A stretch of 64,000 nt of DNA. Origin: Aselliscus stoliczkanus. Taxonomy: Eukaryota > Chordata > Mammalia > Chiroptera > Hipposideridae. The stretch is from the NCBI GenBank assembly GCA_033961575.1, contig CM066732.1:94107187-94171186 (forward strand). The letters are read 5' to 3'. Positions 1-12,203 of this stretch are shown here, piece by piece. Below the pieces are notes generated by a model. That model saw nothing but the letters and a program-made list of their open reading frames with translations. It searched no databases and had not been told where the DNA came from. Position 1 is the stretch's first letter. Each line of letters starts with the position of its first letter. The translations under genes were made by a program, and so were the position numbers.

Positions 1-129
1 AAGTCCTGATTGTTTTTATACTTTAAGTTGCCCTGAATCTTACCGGTTTGGGGTACTTTTTTCTAATGATCAATCTCATTGCTCTCCAAACCATCGCATA
101 ATAATACAGTTATCACAGTATCTCTAACA

Positions 130-560
130 TCCAACGATGACAGCATTACTCCCCTGCTTAAAATCTTTTAAGGTTTCTTTCTCAATTGCAAAACGGTACA
201 CACTTCTTAGAATGGCTTGGCTATCTTCATGTCCCATTATGTCCCCAAGCCCCCAATCTGGACCTTAGAAATACTGAACAACCTGCCCTTTTCTGTATAT
301 ATGCTGTACTTTCAAACATTTCCATGCCTCTGTCCATTCTAGTCGATCTTTTTAAATGCTCTTTCTCCTTTCCATATTTATTAATATTTGGATCACTGGG
401 AGACTCTTGGTGTCTTCCAAACCATTTCTCTGAGTCTCCAATGTTTTAAATACACTTCACCTGGGTTACCACAGCCCCTTGCAGAAGCACTTACCTCACT
501 TCCTCACTACTGATCATTTTCACCTAGAAGTCTCACTAGACAATAAGGTCCCTGAGATAG
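130..560 (+). repeat. L2-like LINE fragment
   Basis: The stretch reads like a decayed LINE2 3' region. It has a CCCCTGCTTAAAATC motif near 155, pyrimidine-rich text through the middle, and a tail near 541-580 resembling the L2 ending (AATAAGGTCCCTGAGATAGAG, then CAGTGCTCAATTTATAG). An 87-codon open frame crosses it at 186-449 but resembles no protein I know and follows the repeat. The L2 identity is recalled from family consensus and the edges are approximate. Confidence 0.45.
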
Positions 561-1365
561 AGACAGTGCTCAATTTATAGCTGATACACACTTTGGAAAT
601 AATGAGAAATAAAGCATATAGATTAAAAGATTTAACAAATATACAGTAGCCTATGTGCATCAAAAGGTTTTTAAAAATATAATGAGCCTAAATGAAGCAG
701 CTGTCATCAAAGTTGCTTGACTGGAACAAATACTGGTCAGAAATAAGACTGAAGGTGGTCTTGAAGAAACAGTAGCACTTATATGATTAGTCTGCTGTTG
801 TAGACAAAATCAAAAGTGAGGATAAATTTGGCATTAGGGTTCAATAAGGTGATGGGTTTAAATGGCAATTTAGCAGATAGTTTCTTTACCCTGACACTAG
901 TGGCTCTGACTGGTTCCACTGAAGTGTCAGACTGGCCTGGCCTAACACAGTTGCTCAGTCCATGAATGGAAGCGTTGTCCCTGGAGTACTTCTGGTTACA
1001 GATGTTTGAAAATAATAAAATAAGAAAACTACCTTCCCAGTGATCTAGACAATGTTGAGATGAGTCAGAATCTTTGCTCACGGTTTCAAATGAAACAGAA
1101 AGGTATAAGGAGCATTTAAATTATTCTTTCACATGTTACATTGCCTGCTCTATGAACCATGGGAAATGAAAGCTAATTAGGATCAGTTTGGAAAAAAGAC
1201 AGGAATTTCCTCCTGTGGCTTAACTCAGACCCCAAAATAGCACCACTGCAGGTCTGAGCATTAAATTTCATACTTTATTTTCTACATTAAGCTTCACAGG
1301 GAGCAAAATTTTAATTTCTTTGGAAAAAACTGACCAAAACATCCAGTTGTTTGCTGTTGTTTCTC

Positions 1366-1398
<33 letters not shown>

Positions 1399-4300
1399 AT
1401 ACATTTGGGAACAAACTTGTTAAAACAACTCTGTTGAGTGGCCTATTACATGCCTTTGAAAGATGGGCATTGTTAAAAATATAAAATTGTGTTGGGCTCC
1501 TTACAAGGAACTATATGATCAAATCATACTTATTTTTACCTCATATGGAGTCTTTTTGCCTGACTAAAACTATAGCAAGATTCTCAGGATTTAAGATATG
1601 GATCAAGAAGTAAGTACTTATTACACAATTTGCATTTTATATAAGATGGACTCAAAGGATTCTGTGTTAAATTAATGAGAAGCTGATAAGATTGAGATAA
1701 GTTAATTTCCCAAGGAATACATTTTGTAAGGATTTCCATGAGTGAGCCACGGAAGATCAGATGGACATAGCTTTCAACAAGAACCCAGGCTGAGGAGTAA
1801 AGTACAAAGGAATTTTGTTTCATTCTACTTTCAACCTTTTTTCTGCCTGGAAAACAGCTGGTTTGTCTGTTTTTCTAAGATGACATGCAGATTATCTATA
1901 TAAGGATTAAGGCAATAGTTCTCATTCTTACTGTAAATATTAGAATCTACAAAAATTTAGTCTGGTTTATTAGCTAACTTCGTAAGGCATCTTCATCCTT
2001 GATTTTCTATAAGCACAGCTGCAAATCAGTCCCACTACTCTCATAGGAAACACTCAACAGACTTTGGTCTGATGGAATTCTGGGAGAAATATCTGACATG
2101 TTCAAAGGGCAGTAAATAGTGGGAAGAGAGTTCATTTCAGCGACCCAGATGTAAAATGTTTCTTACCAACAATTTTGCCCTTGGTGAAAGACTCTTCTGT
2201 AAGTTAAGTTCAACACTTGTACTTTTGTGAGTAATTATTATTTTATGGTTTTGGAATGCTTCTCCCTAATTTGTTTGTGTCACATCTCACCACTCTTCAT
2301 GGACTCTTAGATACCAACTCCTTGAAACTTTTCATCTAATACTGTGTCAGCATTCTTTTCGTCATCCCATACTAATGATTAGCCATACCACACTTATTTA
2401 ATAAAATCTGGGCTGCACAGCTCTCTAACCACCTATGTCATTCTACTTCATCCATCACTATTACCATTTTACAAATAAAGACACTGATCTGAAACATCTC
2501 TCTACTGTAAGCCAGGAAAGAGAAGGCTGAAGAAATGTTAGGACTGCTAGTATTCATACTATTAAATCATGAGGAAGAGACTTTAACATTTCTCTTCAGT
2601 TTTATAAAATTATCAAATTGTTTAAATCCCGATAATATCAGAAGAATCAAAGCAGAACCCATAGCAGGATGACATTTTCACTGTGTTAGAATCTTTTGTT
2701 CTCATGCAGAAAATTCCTTTTCCATTGGATGATGTGGGGGGGTGGGGGGAATCACTTGCTAGCAAAGCCCAGGTCCCATTACCAATACCTTGCGCTCTGA
2801 TTACTTTCAGCCACTGGGAGTGGATAGGGGAGACTCAGTGTAGTCATCAATCATGAGTGATCAGACTACAAATGCTTGGCTATTATTGTTCCATCAAAAG
2901 AAAATCGGATGCATAACACAGTGCAAAGAAACAGGGACTTAGACTCCTGGGAGCAGGGAGCATAGAAAATTAGTTCTAAAAATAAAAACATTACTGACAT
3001 ATAAAGCTTTAGTTTCTGTTTATTTTTCTTCTCTGAAAACATGAGACATTTAATAAATATTTGCTAAGCTGATTCATACAAGCAATTACCCTGAGACTAT
3101 AAGTACCACCTACAATGTCAGCTCCTTCTTACTCTATAACATCACAAGAGGGTATGTATTCATTCATCATATACATTTGGAGGACCTGCTGTTTTTAGAC
3201 TCTGTAGGCGTATGTAAAGATTCTGTCCAAATGATAATAGAGTGAAGATGTGAAGGCGAGCCCCAGACACAAATGGACACATAAAGTTCCTATAAACTCA
3301 TCATCTCAGAGTGGAAAATAATACCACAGTTTTACTTTTGGATACTTTTTAGAGTGGGAGACCGATTTGGGGAAGAAAAAGTGGAGAAAGACTTGAAATA
3401 TTGGAATTGACTATATTTATTACCTTATATAGATAAAACGATTTTCGTTGGTTGAAGATAACAAAAGTGTTACTTGCTTTGCTCATAAAGGATCAAACCC
3501 TGTAGAGGCACAGAATAAGATTTGGGAGATTTATTTGGGGAGAGAATTCTGACCCACTCAGAAAGATTCCAGTACACGACATTTTTATGCTCTGCCAGGA
3601 AATGAAGCAAGTATGTGGGACACAGGATGAGTCAAAGTGGAAGGATAAACTTGAGTTCTTTCCCTTTCAATGTTGAAATGCTGTTCTAATGGGAATGTAT
3701 TTTCCTCTCCTCTTAAGTTGTAATACCAAGGTTTGACTGAGGTTTAAAAACAATGATCTAGTCAATACCAACCTTTTCCCCCACCTCCTGTAATAATACA
3801 ATTTCCTATAGCAATAATCAAAGACGGATGATCCAGTGACGACTCAGAGAAATAAGGGACAGCCTTTGGAAGCTGACTTTAAGACTTTGAAAAGAAACAT
3901 GCTCTAGAAATTAACACTGTGGTCTCCTGGCTTCACTATTGTCCACCACCAGCCATGTTTCTACAGTTGTAGGACATTTCCTATTGGCTGACACTCTTTG
4001 AACACTCAACCACGAAACCTAGAATTCTTTTTTATTTCTATCAAGTATGAGAGGGAAAAGTTCACCCATCCCACATCTTATGAAAGGAAAAATTCCTTTT
4101 TACACAATTCAGCAAAGAATTATGATGTGTTTGGGAATGGAGTTATGTATAAAATAAGAAAACTCTACAAGCAAAGCTCTTAGTGGGCAGTCCAAGGGAG
4201 TGGACAGAGATGCAGTGGGGTACTTAAGATGACCCAGACCCTTTTAGGTACCTAGGGGAATCTGAATGCTCTCACAACCAGATCTAAAAAATCAGAATAA

Positions 4301-5924
4301 AGAAGAATCTACGGCACTGCTGAACACTTTGATCCTAGACCCTGAGCAGTTGGCTTGTGTTCTTTTTTCCCAATTTTATAAGTGGAAAGGCAAGAATACA
4401 TCAATTACTTTGGTTTCCCAACATTTCTTCTTTCTGAACAAGCAGCCAAGCAGCCAGGGAGTTAATGAGCTGGTCCAATGACCCATTAGACTGCAATCTC
4501 TTTTTAGAGCCCTTTAAAAGGTAACAGAGTATTCAAGGTCACCAAAAGCACAGATTATAAATGCCACAAGTGGATCCACTCTCCTGATGTCATGAAAATC
4601 AGAGCCTATAAACTGGGCATGCCCAGAGGCGAGGCCCAAGTATGAACTAATGTCCCAAGGCCATTAGGGAGCAGCTTTTGTCTGGATTTGGAACCTTGGA
4701 GACCAGGACTCCAAATTTGTCTAGATTCTGGAGAGACCATGCTGTAAATAACTTCCTGTCTCTACGGGAAGGAAACTCTTTTCAACAGGGCTAATAAAAT
4801 GAGTCCCTAACGAGGTCTCTCAGACATCAAATAGGCAGAGTGAAAACATTCTTTGATGAGGTAAGTGTAAGGGGATCAGAAACATCCCTCTGCCCCCAAA
4901 AGAGTTTCTTTTGAAAGCCATGTGGGCTGAAAATTTAAGAATACACCATACTTTGCCAAAGCAAAGATGTCTGAAACAAGATTTTGAAGATATCAAATAA
5001 TTAATGAGGGCGTAATTATGAACCAGCCAGAGTCACCCAGCTTTGTGTCATCATCTACTGCTATTCAGCCAGATTGTAAAGTTTCAACCCCATCTATCAC
5101 CACGCCCCACTTTCTTTAGTAAGCCTCAATTTTAAAAAGAACTACTTAAAAATACCTGTCTAATGAGAGAGTGATTGTGAGCAAAATTGTAACTCGTAAA
5201 ATTTGTGGAATCACATAGTCCTTTTGAGACTCCCCACAATACTATGTATACAGACAATTACATTCAGAAGTTATGCCTCTAATTTAGGAGCTATGGGCTT
5301 AGCATAATTAAAGATTTCATCTCAATATTAGGGAGAATTTCTAGCAAACAGAGTTTTTTTAGGGGGATGGAAGATAATTTGTTTTATGAGGTAGTGAGAG
5401 TTCCAGCCCTGAAACTGAGGCTGACAAATACCTAAAAAATAGGCCTTACGTTTGATATGACATGATACGATATGATATAATATCATATACAAATAATATG
5501 GCAGTTGTGTTTGACAACCTCTAAAATTCCTTCCTAGACTGAGATTGTGCCATAAAGAAATGAGGATATAACAGATCATTTTTAATGGGTAGTAACATGG
5601 GTTTTACTCCTCAGGAAGGCATTTAGATATTATTGGGGTCTCTGTATAATGGGGTCATGGGTTCAGAGGATCAGTTTCCAACTACACAGATCTTCTAATT
5701 GGTCCAGTTCTTCAAACAGTAAATAAATTCTGTTCCAGTAAATAATCTCCCTTGAGAAAACCTGAAATTCTATTTTATAGCCTTAATTTGTTTGTGTCTT
5801 GAAGACTGCCTGATCTCTGAATTCATTTTTAAAGTACAGATACCCCTTGGAGGCATCAAAGATGATGTTTACTTTGGCCATTCCTATTATGGACCAGGAG
5901 GATTTAAATAAGCCTATAGAGCAA
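561..5924. other. Unassigned AT-rich DNA, no gene seen
   Basis: About 5.4 kb with stop codons scattered in all frames and only short open frames (100 codons or fewer), none with a recognisable domain. It holds a poly-A run at 1370-1397, a G-rich run near 2735-2750 and an imperfect GATAT-rich patch at 5450-5490. A weak MIR-like patch may lie near 2455-2530, too decayed to call. Confidence 0.6.
1370..1397. repeat. Poly-A run, 28 bases
   Basis: An uninterrupted run of A. No recognisable LINE or SINE body precedes it and no clear target-site duplication was seen, so it could be an expanded A-tract or the tail of a lost retroposon. Confidence 0.85.
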
Positions 5925-5925
5925 G

Positions 5926-6118
5926 CTTTCTCAACCTGGGCTCTTTGACGTTTTGTTGTAGGGGCTGCCCTGTGAACTGAAAGATGTTTAGCAGCATTCC
6001 TAGCCATTAGCCACTAGATGCTAATAGCACTGCCACCCAGTCAGGACAACCACACATGTGTTCAGACATTGCCAAATGTCCTCTGTGGGCAAAAATGTTC
6101 CAAATGGAGAATCGCTGC
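5926..6118 (-). mobile_element. MER20-type hAT-Charlie element
   Basis: The sequence resembles the reverse complement of the ~220-bp non-autonomous hAT element MER20. Diagnostic stretches are TCTCAACCTGGGCTCTTTGA at the left, a middle section on GATGTTTAGCAGCATTCC and CCACTAGATGCTAATAGCA, then CAGACATTGCCAAATGTCC and the degraded end GGAGAATCGCT. It is a fossil without coding capacity. Family assignment is from memory of the consensus. In placental mammals some MER20 copies are reported to act as regulatory elements in uterine stroma; nothing here shows that this copy does. Confidence 0.7.
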
Positions 6119-6432
6119 AGCTGTCAGGGGTTAGAGGGTGTGGAGTGGGAGGGTAGAAATATGGCAGAGGAAGGCCTGTGATCTGGGAGAGAAGGACATC
6201 AAAGGGAGGTGTGACCAAATTCACAATTTTTCCTTGAGTTAGACCTACTTACAGAGAGTGGTTCTCCATCACTCATGCTTCCTGTATCTTCCTGTATATG
6301 AGAGAACAAGAAACCCTTTGGGATATTTTAGAAACTCCTTCCTGTTGTATTAGTTACCATTTTACCAGAAAAATAGAACCACTAGGAGATGAGAGATAGA
6401 GATAGAGGTAGAAATAGTTTACATAATATTAC

Positions 6433-6449
6433 ATGTATGTATATATATA

Positions 6450-6496
<47 letters not shown>
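6433..6496. repeat. (AT)n / (GT)n compound microsatellite
   Basis: An AT tract, a short GT tract (about 6451-6460) and a longer AT tract run together just upstream of the MITE at 6530. Overlapping short frames here come from the repeat. Confidence 0.9.
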
Positions 6497-6498
<2 letters not shown>

Positions 6499-6529
6499 TA
6501 CAGTACATAACATATATATAGCATATATA

Positions 6530-6656
6530 CTGGGGATGCCAAAAAATGTACACCTGACTTGCATTCATCTTTTGTTATTGATATATATTGAGTAGTAGAA
6601 TTTTAATACAGTTTTTTCCTTGCTTAAAATGTGCATACATTTTTTGGCATCCTCTG
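6530..6656. mobile_element. Tc1/mariner-like MITE, 127 bp
   Basis: A compact element with terminal inverted repeats. The left end reads CTGGGGATGCCAAAAAATG. The reverse complement of the right end reads CAGAGGATGCCAAAAAATG. It is flanked by TA dinucleotides (6528-6529 and 6657-6658), the target duplication expected of the Tc1/mariner superfamily. The ~80-bp interior is AT-rich and noncoding, so it must have been moved by a transposase encoded elsewhere. The good agreement of the two ends suggests a younger element than the MER5/MER20 fossils. Its ends differ from those of the 18.5, 58.4 and 62.2 kb elements, so it is a separate family. Confidence 0.8.
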
Positions 6657-7204
6657 TATAATAGTATGTACATATATTATAAAATACATATAAATCAAGG
6701 AAATGGCTTACATGTTTTATGATCATGACTTACACATCATGTGACTGTGGAGCTGGCTAGGCAAGTATGAAGTTCCTTGGCCAGGCTGTCAGGAAGGGCA
6801 GGCTGGAGCTCATCATGAGCCAAAGGTACAGCCCACAGGGGAGATTTTTTTCTTCAGGGAAATATCAGCTCTGCTCTTAAAGACCTTCAAATGGCTGAAT
6901 TATGCCCACCTAGGTTCTCTAGGGTAATATCCTTCATACCTCCTTGAAACAATTGTAGATGTTAATCACAGCTCCAAAATACCTCTGCAGTAACACCTAG
7001 ATTAAGTGTTTGAAGAACAGGGGACCATAGCTCAGCTATAGACAAAGCTGACTGTCGCTGTGGTCCAGAAGCCATTTCTCAGGCTCTGATGTTTTGCTCA
7101 TGACCACATTCTTCTGTTTATCTCATTTCAGCTGTGCTATGGGCCCAGATCATTCCTAGGCCTTGCTCCAGGCACACATTTCATGGTCGGGCCCTACCAT
7201 AGTC

Positions 7205-8125
7205 AGGCACAATGTCCAAAGCCCTTGCAAGCATTTACATGGACTTAGGAGTATTTTTGAGTATATCTGAAGAAACATTTTCCAAAGACATACAAATGGC
7301 CAATGAGTGTATGAAAAAAGGCTTAACATCATTAGTCATCAGAGAAATGCAAATAAAAGCCACAATGAGACACCACTTCACACCCACTAGGATGACTATA
7401 ATCAAATAGACAGATAATAACAAGTGTTGGCAATGATGTAAAGAAATTATAACTCATATACCCCTGGTAGAAATGTAAAATGGTGCAGCTGCTTTGTAAA
7501 ACAGTCTGGCAGTTCTTCAAAAGATTAAACATAAGTGACCATATGACCTAGCAATTCCACTCCAAGGAAAATGAAGAGAAATGAAAACATATGTCCACAT
7601 AAAAAAGTTATAAACAAATACCCATAGCAGCATTATTCATATTATTCAAAAAATGGAAACAACCCGAATGACTACCAACTGATGAATGGGTAAACAAAAA
7701 TGCCATATATTTACACAATGGAATATTATTTGATCATGAAGAAAGAATGAAGCACTGATACAGACATGGATGAACCTTGAAAACATTATGCTAGTGAAAG
7801 GAGCAAGTCATAAATTGTACCACAAATTGTATGATCTCACACATTGTATGATTCCCTTTTTATGAGATGTCCAGAATAGGCAAATCCATGAGGACAGAAA
7901 GTAGATAAGTAGTTGCCAGAGGATGGAAAGGTTCCAGGAGAAATGAGAAGTGACTGCTAATAGGTATAGGATTTCTTTCTGGGATGATAAAAAATATCCT
8001 AAAATTGATTGTGATAATGGTTGCACAACTCTGTGACTATACTAAAAGAACATTGCACGGTAAATGGATACATTGCATGGTATGTAAATTATATCTCAAT
8101 AAAGCTGTTGTATAATTTTTAAAGA
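7205..8125 (+). mobile_element. L1 LINE 3' fragment (ORF2 C-terminus plus 3' UTR)
   Basis: A 5'-truncated L1. The text from about 7270 to 7780 matches the typical end of L1 ORF2, for example AGAGAAATGCAAATAAAAGC, ATGGAAACAACCCGAATGAC and CAATGGAATATTATTTGATC. After this comes a 3' UTR ending TCTCAATAAAGCTGTTG near 8107. Stops and shifts break the reading frame, so no reverse transcriptase is encoded. No clear flanking duplication was seen, in keeping with an old mammalian L1 (L1M class). Confidence 0.85.
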
Positions 8126-11100
8126 GTATCTTCAGAAAGCCGAGGAGTTTCACAAATCTTTGGGGCAGCGCTCTCTGATCCAAACTGATGACTAGCCAAT
8201 ATCCACGGCATCTGCTGGCTTGATGCCCTGTTGGGAAGCAGGCTGTCAGAGGAAAGGAGGCAGTAGATGCTTCTCTGTTGCTTAGTATTCACCACTCATA
8301 CTAATCAAACTGGCAGAAGGAATCCGTTGCCCTAGCAGAGAGCCCCATTCCAGGGTATCACTTCCTGTGCCACTCTCTGCCGACAGTTGTGTAGTCTGCC
8401 ACCTAAAGCAGGCTGACGGTGGAACCCACCCAAGAGTAAGCTCCAAAACTTGCCTCGATAGAATATCAGCTCGGAAATGGTTCTTTTACCTCAGGGCCCT
8501 AAGAATTTTGATTTATTTGGTAACAGTTTATCTTTGATGATGTACAAAAGCATGACTCAGTTTTGTAGCTTTTAGCACCTCGACGGTGGGAACTTACTAA
8601 AGCCCATTTTACTGATTCCAGAGACAGCCCTGGAACTCTGCCCACCTTCCTCTTTCCTCTTGGCTCTCCTCATAGGGAATTTCTTGTACATTGGCCTCCC
8701 AGGAGAGGTGCTGAGATACTGATATTTCATTGCTATAGCTCTGGTTCTTCAAGGGTTCTTTTATATTTTGAATCTTCTATTAACCCTCCGTCAGGCACAA
8801 CTGGTCTCACAGATTCACTGCACACAAAGATGCCGCTATGAAATATGTCTGTACTGTACTCAGTCACAAATACGACTGGTGATAGGTTACGGTAGAAGGG
8901 GAAGATACAGAAGCGATGAGTCATGATACTTAAGTTAACTTAGATATTTGAAAATTTGTGTGCAATGAATCTGTGAGATCAGTTGGGTCCGATGGAGGGG
9001 TAAAGTGCAAATATTAATGATCAGATAATAACGTTAGCTAGGATTTTCAAGAAGGGAAAATAGGTTTAAAAAGAGAATCCCATTTTTCTTCCAGCCTGAC
9101 TTTGTTAAGATCAGAATGAGGACAATGGATTTTGTCCAGCACATCAAGTAGCTGACAGATGCCTTGTTAGGGTCTGGTCTTCAGTGCTTTGGGTCCAGAG
9201 CCCCATGAGAGCTCAATGCCCTTTGGCCACTAGCTGGTGAGCACAAATGACTCACATTGGCATTATGACTCACATTCTGCAGGCTTGTTGCCTTCACCCA
9301 TATAACTGAAGAACATGGTCCCTTACAAAGTCCCCCATGGTATTTCTGCGCTTACCCATGGAAGCCTCACATGTGGTCATGCGAGCCGCCCGCTCTGCTG
9401 CCCCCGTGGGCCTCTGCTTATCACCTCCCAGCTCACCTGGACAACTGCTGCATCGGCTGAGTGCTTGCTCTGTCTCCCATCAGCACACCTAAGAAGAATG
9501 GTGGCTAGCCCCGGGGCTGTTCCCCACTGCTCAAAGCACCAACAGAACCCTGCGTTCTTTTCAGCCCTTATAATGGACCACCTGAAAGCATTTTTCCAGC
9601 CTTTGCTAGAGAATGTTCAAAAATCATTCTCAGGATTCTGTGAGGTAGCCAAATATATCTCTTCCACTGTTCTCTCTCACTGACCTCCCAAGGGTCTGGC
9701 AAATGTTCTTATAGTTACTTCAGGCAAAGTAAACCAAAACCCAGTTCAGACCCAGCAATTTCAAGTCTGTCAGACATCCCTACAAAACTATCTATATTCT
9801 CCAGACTAAGCCAGGGTCAATTTATCTTATACTCAACTTTGATTGGTGTTGATCAAATCCAGAGACACTTGAGTATGAAAAGCCACATTTTCAATTTATT
9901 AATTTATAAGGAAAAAGTATTAGCAAGTTAGAATTCTCTTTCTATTTTTCTCAATAAAGTTACATTGTAGTCAAGCTTTTAGAAGACTTATTGGCAAGAG
10001 GTCTAAGAGTAAAGAATGATATAAAATGAATAGCCACCATCAATAAGTTATAGCAGCATTTGTTTAGGATATTTAGATTTTTCAAGTCTGCATCAGCAAA
10101 ATGTTTACAAACCAATAGTGCAGATCTCGTTCTTTAAATTTCCTTTACTAACCTCAGTTATAAAGAAATCCTCAAATCCTACTGTACCTTAGTTTTCCAG
10201 ACCTCTTAAATCATGACCCTTCCTAGGTTTTGGACTTAAAAACTTGAAATAGAGAACAGTTTATCATTTACCAAATAAGGCTTTAATAATCCATTATTTA
10301 TTAGGATCAGTCTGACTGTAGATTGCTATGTAATAAGACTTAATAGGAATTGCCTCTTTTATCTATGTTTATGTTACAGGATATTAAAATGGGACTCGGT
10401 TTCCCAGCTTTTTAGATGATACGAAGGTCAAGAGTTATAAGAGAAGAGCCAGGTACCTCCTCTCCCCATGTTCAAGAGCCAGGTGCTAGACCATCTATGC
10501 ATAACAAGAGATTATAAAACAGTTCTGCCAGCATTATCCCATCATCCCCCTCTTAGCTACATGAGAGAGACTAAAGAAGTCAATAGAGAAGAATGTCGTG
10601 GGAAGTTTTATGGTGTGCTGTCATGTCCATCCCTCCTATGGGGATGGAAAGAAGAGTTCATCTCATCTCAAGTCAATGGAAGAGAGAAACTTGAAGAAAA
10701 CTATGTGTAGAACTTGACATGTATTCCTTGGAGTTTGAGAACATAAGTACTGCATCCAATTCTAACTTGGGAAGAGCTAAAAGTGAGAGACTGAGGCCAT
10801 GGCTATCCTTGAATGGTAGTAATGGAAGTGGCTGCCACAGAAATAGCCTGTCCTTTTAGTTTGATATTGTCCATGTGCCAGATGCGGACTCTGAGAAGGA
10901 AGGCAAAATTGGATCACATTGAGAGACTGGCCAAAAAGCTTGCCTGAAAGGTGAAGTGACCCCAACAGAGGAGGGAATAGTCAGGAACCAGGCATGGAGA
11001 GCAGCTTATAAATAACTGCTACAGGAGGCACTGCTTGAATCGAGAAAATTGTGGCTGTAAAGTCTCAGTGATGAGGCAACATCTTCATAAAATCTACAAG

Positions 11101-11379
11101 TACACCAATGAGAGAGACAACCTTAGACATCTGCCAACATAGAAGTTTCCAGAAAAGCTAAGTAACCTGTCTAAGGTTTTCATCTGGGGTGGGAAGAACA
11201 AGCTGAGAGAGCAGCTGGAATAGGCAATAATGAGAAACAATAATAGTTATTATTATAACATTACAGTGGTTACTATGTTTAAAAAGCTTTACGTATATTA
11301 ATCCATAAAAGTGCTTTCTATTTGCTCTCTATCCGTGTTCAACAAACCAGTTACACCTACCTTTCCTATCATTTTCACC
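8126..11379. other. Unassigned DNA, no gene seen
   Basis: Mixed-composition sequence without a repeat I recognise. A 122-codon open frame at 9315-9683 is the longest. It lies in a slightly GC-richer patch, has no signal peptide, membrane segment or known motif, and no splice or promoter context that I can defend. I treat it as chance. A MIR-like trace may sit near 11265-11310. Confidence 0.55.
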
Positions 11380-11500
11380 CCATAAATATATATTAAATAC
11401 CTATAGTGTGCCACTTACTGCTGAAAGTATAGTAGTGAAGAAGAAGACAGATATTTTTAATGAGAGGGATAATATCCACGTAGACAAAGAAGAACAAACT
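11380..11500 (+). repeat. Ancient mammalian repeat trace
   Basis: The text around ATATTAAATACCTATAGTGTGCC and the purine-rich stretch after it resembles the very common ancient motif 'ATTTATTGAGTACCTACTATGTGCC'. It is too short and decayed to name. Confidence 0.35.
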
Positions 11501-11770
11501 GTGGTAAGTGTTTTAAGGCAATTAATATGGTGCTGCAATAGAGTAATTAGAGGAACACAAGTCAGGCCCTTATGTATAGAAACTTATGGACATCAGTGTG
11601 TGATTCTACTTGAATTACCTCATTGACTTAGCCACAGAGTTCCATGTAGCAAGGGAGCTATCAATCACAGAGCTTGTTAGGTCCAAAAGATTGTCATCAC
11701 ATGTTAACATACCTGAAAGTCCATCTTCCCGCCTAACATTGGCCAACCACAGCAAGGGGGACCACTTTTT

Positions 11771-12187
11771 TTTTAAAGATTTTATTGCGGAATTGGGAGA
11801 GGGGAACAGACAAGTCGCTGTCTTTTTGTTCTTCAGTCTAGTTGCAGAGGACGTTGCTTCACTGGCCCATGTTGGTATCGTCATTGCGTTCTTCCCAGAT
11901 GAGGCATATCGGTAGCTGGCCTCTGGATGGTTGCTCACAGCGGCTATTGGCAGCTAATGCTGGCTGCCAGCCGCTCACGCTGGCTGCTGGCCACTCACTG
12001 TAGCCTATGGCAGCCCACTGCAGCAGGGGCGGCAGCCTACACCGTCGCCGGGGCTCGCAGCCCAGCTCCAGGTGGAGCTGTTGTTAGCTGTAAAGGGCAG
12101 TGTCACTGGCCCTCATGTGTGGGATCTGAACCAGGGCTGCTGGCATCCCAAAACCAGCTCTTACCCAATGTGCCACTCGGCCAGCCC
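11771..12187 (-). mobile_element. Composite tRNA-derived SINE, full length, reverse
   Basis: Read on the minus strand it starts near 12187 with a tRNA-like head, runs through a ~300-bp body and ends with an AATAAAATC motif and A-tail (the T-run at 11766-11774). The flanks carry an imperfect target duplication: GGGGACCACTTTT on the left and GGGAACCACTTTT on the right. It is collinear with the copies at 20401 and 41152. Open frames of about 100 codons on both strands across it are by-products of the GC-rich SINE body. Confidence 0.9.
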
Positions 12188-12203
12188 TGGGAACCACTTT
12201 TTA

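Noticed and set aside
7212..7532. Overlapping 60-66-codon frames near 7.3 kb
   Set aside because: They are remnants of an L1 ORF2 end and its antisense.
9315..9683. 122-codon frame in unassigned DNA
   Set aside because: No motif, signal peptide, splice context or sign of a transcript. Length is within chance for a GC-richer patch.
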